Shown here: positions 32,047-34,859 of the stretch, in pieces
Numbering within the stretch: position 1 is the first letter of the stretch
Layout: every line of letters starts with the position of its first letter
Assembly: GCA_021846945.1 (NCBI GenBank)
Contig: JAJZVZ010000037.1
Location: forward strand, 1 to 34,859
DNA length: 34,859 bases
Source of the DNA: Acidobacteriota bacterium
Lineage (GTDB): Bacteria; Acidobacteriota; Terriglobia; Terriglobales; Acidobacteriaceae
Reading direction: 5' to 3'
Program-made: the position numbers and the translations under genes
The notes under the pieces: generated by a model
The model's database searches: none
What the model was told of the DNA's origin: nothing
The model's input: only the letters and a program-made list of their open reading frames with translations

Positions 32047-34158
32047 GTGCCGGAATCTCTTCTTTTGACGACTCCATCCAATCCGGATGCGCTGGCGAAG
32101 CTGCTGCAGTCGGTGTTTGGCTTTGCGGGCTTTCGCGCCAGCCAGGAGGAAGTGTGCCGCACGGCGATTGCCGGCCGCGACCTGTTGCTGGTGATGCCAA
32201 CCGGCGCAGGCAAATCACTCTGCTACCAGTTGCCGGCGATTGCGCGGGGCGGGACGGCGCTGGTGATCTCTCCGCTGATTGCGCTGATGGAGGATCAGGC
32301 GGCAAAGCTCTCCGCTCTGGGACTGCGGGTTGCGCGGATCCACTCAGGGCTGGAGCGTGGGCAGATGCGTCAGGCTTGCGTGGAGTATCTGCAGGAGACG
32401 CTGCAATTCCTGTTCATTGCGCCGGAGCGGCTGCGGGTACCGGGCTTTGTGGAGATGCTGGCCAAGCGCAGGCTCGCGCTGATCGCGATTGACGAAGCGC
32501 ATTGCATCTCGGAATGGGGTCATGACTTCAGGCCAGACTACCGGATGCTGGGCCAACATCTGCCGGGTCTGCGCGGCGCCGCCGGAGACCCGGCGGGCAC
32601 GGCGCCGGTGCTGGCGCTGACGGCTACGGCGACACCCAGGGTGCAGGCGGACATCATTGCGCAATTGGGGATGGTGCGGCCGGCGAAATTCATTCATGGA
32701 TTTCGCCGGGAAAATCTGGCGATCGAGGTGGTGGAACTTTCCGTGCCGGAGCGGGCCGGAGCGATCTGCGGATTGCTGGCCGATCCGGTGCGGCGGCCGG
32801 CAATTGTGTATGCCACCTCGCGCAAGCAGTCAGAGCGGCTGGCGGAGGAACTTTCGCGGACAATCCCGGCGGCGGCGTACCATGCGGGCCTGGACGCGGA
32901 AACGCGGGACCGTGTGCAGACGGCCTTCCAGAAAAGCGAACTGGAGGTGGTAGTAGCGACGATCGCCTTCGGCATGGGGATCGACAAGGCAAATATACGC
33001 ACGGTGATTCATGCCGGGCTTCCGGCGACGCTGGAGGGCTACTACCAGGAGATCGGACGCGCCGGACGCGATGGCGCGCTGAGCCGGACTTACCTGATGC
33101 ACAGCTACGCCGATCAGAAGACCCAGGACTTCTTTTTCAATCGCGATTATCCGCCGGCGGAGCATTTGCAGGAGGTATTCGACGCACTCGGCGAGCAGCC
33201 GCAGCCAGTGGAGGATCTGCGCGCGGCTTCGCGGCTGAGCGAGGAAGCGTTTGACAAGGCGCTCGAAAAGCTGGAGATTCACGGCGGCGCGCGTGTGGAC
33301 TTTGGAGGAAGCGTCGTGAGGGGTGGACCGGGTTGGAAGAAGACCTATACCGTGCAGGCGCAACACCGCGCGGAGCAGTTTGAGAAGGTGGTGCGGTTTA
33401 CTGAGATGAGCGAGTGCCGTATGGCTGCGCTGGTGCGGCACTTTGGCGACGAGGAAGATGCGAACCGTCCTTGCGGAAAGTGCGATGTGTGCGATCCGGC
33501 GGGCGCGGTGCTGCGCCAGTTCCGGCATGCTACACGGGCAGAGCGCGAGATGGCGCAGACGATCGTGGACGAGCTGCGTCCGGTGGCTTACAAGGCCGCG
33601 GGGACCTTGCAACGGAGCGTGGATCTGACGGGCTCGCTGAGTCGGACGAACTTTGACGGAATACTGGATGCAATGGTCCGCGCCGGGCTGCTCCAGATTG
33701 AAGAAGCGGAGTGGGAGAAAGACGGCGAGGTGCGGCGGTTCCGCAAAGTGAGGTTAACCGACGCCGGACTTGACGTGAGACCGGCGGCGCCGCTGGCTCT
33801 GCTGATCAGCGACGGAATTGTGGAGGAGTTCGGCGGACGCCTTGCAACTCCGGTACGCGGGAAAAAGCTCAAGGTTGCCGCAGACAAGCCGGCCCGGAAA
33901 GCAGAATCCGAGAGCATGCCGCGGCCATTACCAGTGGAGGCCGAGTCTCTGGCAGCGCGGCTGCGGGAGTGGCGCGCCGCGGAGGCCAGACGGCTCGGCG
34001 TCCCCGCGTATCTCGTGCTGCACGACCGCACTTTGCAGGCGGTGGCGCAGGCCCGCCCGGGGAATCCGAACCAGTTGCTGGCGATTGATGGCATTGGCCC
34101 CGCCAAAGTGGAGCGGTTTGGCGAAGCGATTCTGGGCTTGTGCCGCGGGACGAATTAA
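32047..34158 (+). CDS. recQ: ATP-dependent DNA helicase RecQ
   Basis: RecQ unwinds DNA 3' to 5' in recombination and fork repair. The 703 residues have helicase motifs I (PTGAGKS, 51-57), II (DEAH, 149-152, in DEAHCISEWGHDFRPDY), III (TATATP, 192-197), and VI (QEIGRAGRDG, 334-343). RQC zinc ligands are C457, C476, C479 and C482, followed by a winged-helix part and a C-terminal HRDC domain (about 630-703, ending GIGPAKVERFGEAIL). The start is GTG 32047, the first codon that precedes the usual N-terminus; no good ATG exists and the ribosome site is weak. Length and domain set are normal for full-length bacterial RecQ. Confidence 0.94.
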   Translation: MPESLLLTTPSNPDALAKLLQSVFGFAGFRASQEEVCRTAIAGRDLLLVMPTGAGKSLCYQLPAIARGGTALVISPLIALMEDQAAKLSALGLRVARIHSGLERGQMRQACVEYLQETLQFLFIAPERLRVPGFVEMLAKRRLALIAIDEAHCISEWGHDFRPDYRMLGQHLPGLRGAAGDPAGTAPVLALTATATPRVQADIIAQLGMVRPAKFIHGFRRENLAIEVVELSVPERAGAICGLLADPVRRPAIVYATSRKQSERLAEELSRTIPAAAYHAGLDAETRDRVQTAFQKSELEVVVATIAFGMGIDKANIRTVIHAGLPATLEGYYQEIGRAGRDGALSRTYLMHSYADQKTQDFFFNRDYPPAEHLQEVFDALGEQPQPVEDLRAASRLSEEAFDKALEKLEIHGGARVDFGGSVVRGGPGWKKTYTVQAQHRAEQFEKVVRFTEMSECRMAALVRHFGDEEDANRPCGKCDVCDPAGAVLRQFRHATRAEREMAQTIVDELRPVAYKAAGTLQRSVDLTGSLSRTNFDGILDAMVRAGLLQIEEAEWEKDGEVRRFRKVRLTDAGLDVRPAAPLALLISDGIVEEFGGRLATPVRGKKLKVAADKPARKAESESMPRPLPVEAESLAARLREWRAAEARRLGVPAYLVLHDRTLQAVAQARPGNPNQLLAIDGIGPAKVERFGEAILGLCRGTN

Positions 34159-34170
34159 AGTCTGCTGCCT

Positions 34171-34859
34171 TCAGGCAACTGGCTTGGCGGCTGGCCATCC
34201 GGCGGTGCTTTGTGCGCGGAGCGAGCGCAGAACGTCGGCATGAGCCGCATCCGTTGCCCAATTTGTAGATTCGTCAGGATCGGACTGGTAATCATACAGC
34301 TCTTCGGCAACGAGCGTGTGGCTGCTGGTGTTGATCCACGGAACGGTGTGATCCGGGCGGCGCATCCAGCGCGTGTAGCGGTATCGGTTCGTCCGCATTG
34401 TGTATCCCATGATGTCTCTGCCCCTCGGATACTGGCTGAAGGATGCACCCTTCCATCGACGCGAGGGATCGTGGAAAAGCGGCACAAAGCTGGTGCCTTC
34501 CAGGTGATCGGGCAGCGGCACTCCGGCCAGTTCGCACAGCGTTGGATAGATATCGACGTTTTCAGTCAGACTGTCACTGATTCCCGGTGTCGCGCCCGGA
34601 ACGTGAATCATCAGGGGAATGTGGGTAGCGTGTTCAAAGTTGGTGTGCTTGCACCAGAGGCCGTGGTCGTCGAGATGCCAGCCATGGTCGACGCACAGAA
34701 TGACGATGGTGTTTTCAGCAAGTCCCTGCTCTTCAAGCGCAGCGAGAACGCGGCCGATCTGCGCATCGGTAAAGCTCACGCCCGCGTAATAGCCGTGGAT
34801 CAGGTGCCGGCTGAGCGCGTCTGGGAGCGGTTCCTTGTTCCAGGGAATTCCATAGTAGT
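34171..34859 (-). CDS. Sulfatase, C-terminal part (5' end beyond the window)
   Basis: The frame is open to the right edge and ends at the stop at 34171, giving about 229 residues. It shows the alkaline-phosphatase/sulfatase fold signals HGYYAGVSFTDAQIGRVL, NTIVILCVDHGWHLDDHGLW with the metal-binding DHG, and CKHTNFEHATHIPLMIHVPG. The later VDIYPTLCELAGVPLP and the C-terminal LYDYQSDPDESTNWA complete the pattern. This is like iduronate/choline-sulfatase-type enzymes that desulfate glycans. The catalytic formylglycine site (CxPxR) would lie upstream, beyond the window, so activity cannot be judged. It converges on recQ with 12 nt between stops. Confidence 0.87.
   Translation of the reverse strand, partial: YYGIPWNKEPLPDALSRHLIHGYYAGVSFTDAQIGRVLAALEEQGLAENTIVILCVDHGWHLDDHGLWCKHTNFEHATHIPLMIHVPGATPGISDSLTENVDIYPTLCELAGVPLPDHLEGTSFVPLFHDPSRRWKGASFSQYPRGRDIMGYTMRTNRYRYTRWMRRPDHTVPWINTSSHTLVAEELYDYQSDPDESTNWATDAAHADVLRSLRAQSTAGWPAAKPVA

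Noticed and set aside
1-34859. CRISPR array, tRNA, rRNA, insertion sequence or prophage
   Set aside because: No regular spaced repeats, cloverleaf pattern, transposase or phage gene was found on reading both strands.

Overview
The window is a GC-rich chromosomal segment. Its content points to an acidobacterium, probably class Terriglobia. The reasons are a 1182-residue Oar-type TonB-dependent receptor with an N-terminal carboxypeptidase-regulatory domain, a full HpnC/HpnD/HpnE squalene route inside a hopanoid operon, Tat-exported polysaccharide-active enzymes (alginate-lyase type and DUF2264), and a membrane-anchored protein with an N-terminal domain common in that phylum. This assignment is inferred from gene content; there is no rRNA in the window. 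No tRNA, rRNA, CRISPR array, insertion sequence or phage gene was seen.

Region 1 (1-2270, +) is the end of a Tol-Pal envelope operon: tolB (partial), pal and cpoB/ybgF. Both spacers carry strong stem-loops. A structured 290-nt stretch follows and ends in a good intrinsic terminator (2561-2596).

Region 2 (2680-11933, +) starts with the best promoter in the window (TTGAAA, 18 bp, TATAAT). It reads into a one-membrane-span regulator-like protein and then, after 20 nt, into a hopanoid operon: hpnA, hpnG, two tandem zinc-dependent MDR dehydrogenases, hpnC, hpnD, hpnE. HpnC, D and E make squalene from farnesyl diphosphate. HpnG works on the C35 side chain after adenosylhopane. The two dehydrogenases are polyol-dehydrogenase-like and are good candidates for the reductive step from ribosylhopane to bacteriohopanetetrol, for which I know of no assigned enzyme.

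Region 3 (11973-18012, -) converges on region 2. In transcription order it holds a membrane-fusion (HlyD-type) protein, a TPR protein, a TolC-type outer-membrane protein, the radical-SAM enzyme HpnJ, and two overlapping half-size DMT membrane proteins that resemble an ArnE/ArnF-type lipid flippase pair. The inner-membrane pump expected with the HlyD/TolC pair is missing. Regions 2 and 3 together may form a hopanoid synthesis, tailoring and transport locus. Squalene-hopene cyclase (hpnF), hpnH, hpnI, hpnK and hpnN are not in the window.

Region 4 (18366-34859) is mostly carbohydrate or exported-substrate metabolism: a GH78-like rhamnosidase, a secreted phosphoesterase, the large TonB receptor with a divergent LacI regulator, a DUF2264 protein with an alginate-lyase-type protein, and a partial sulfatase. 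Housekeeping genes hom (homoserine dehydrogenase) and recQ are interspersed. The divergent spacer at 18013-18365 holds unusually dense structure, including two interleaved perfect inverted repeats compatible with a pseudoknot.

The most promising leads are the tandem dehydrogenases inside the hopanoid operon, the HlyD-TPR-TolC-HpnJ-DMT-DMT strand as a possible hopanoid trafficking system, and the structured non-coding stretches at 2271-2596 and 18131-18298.
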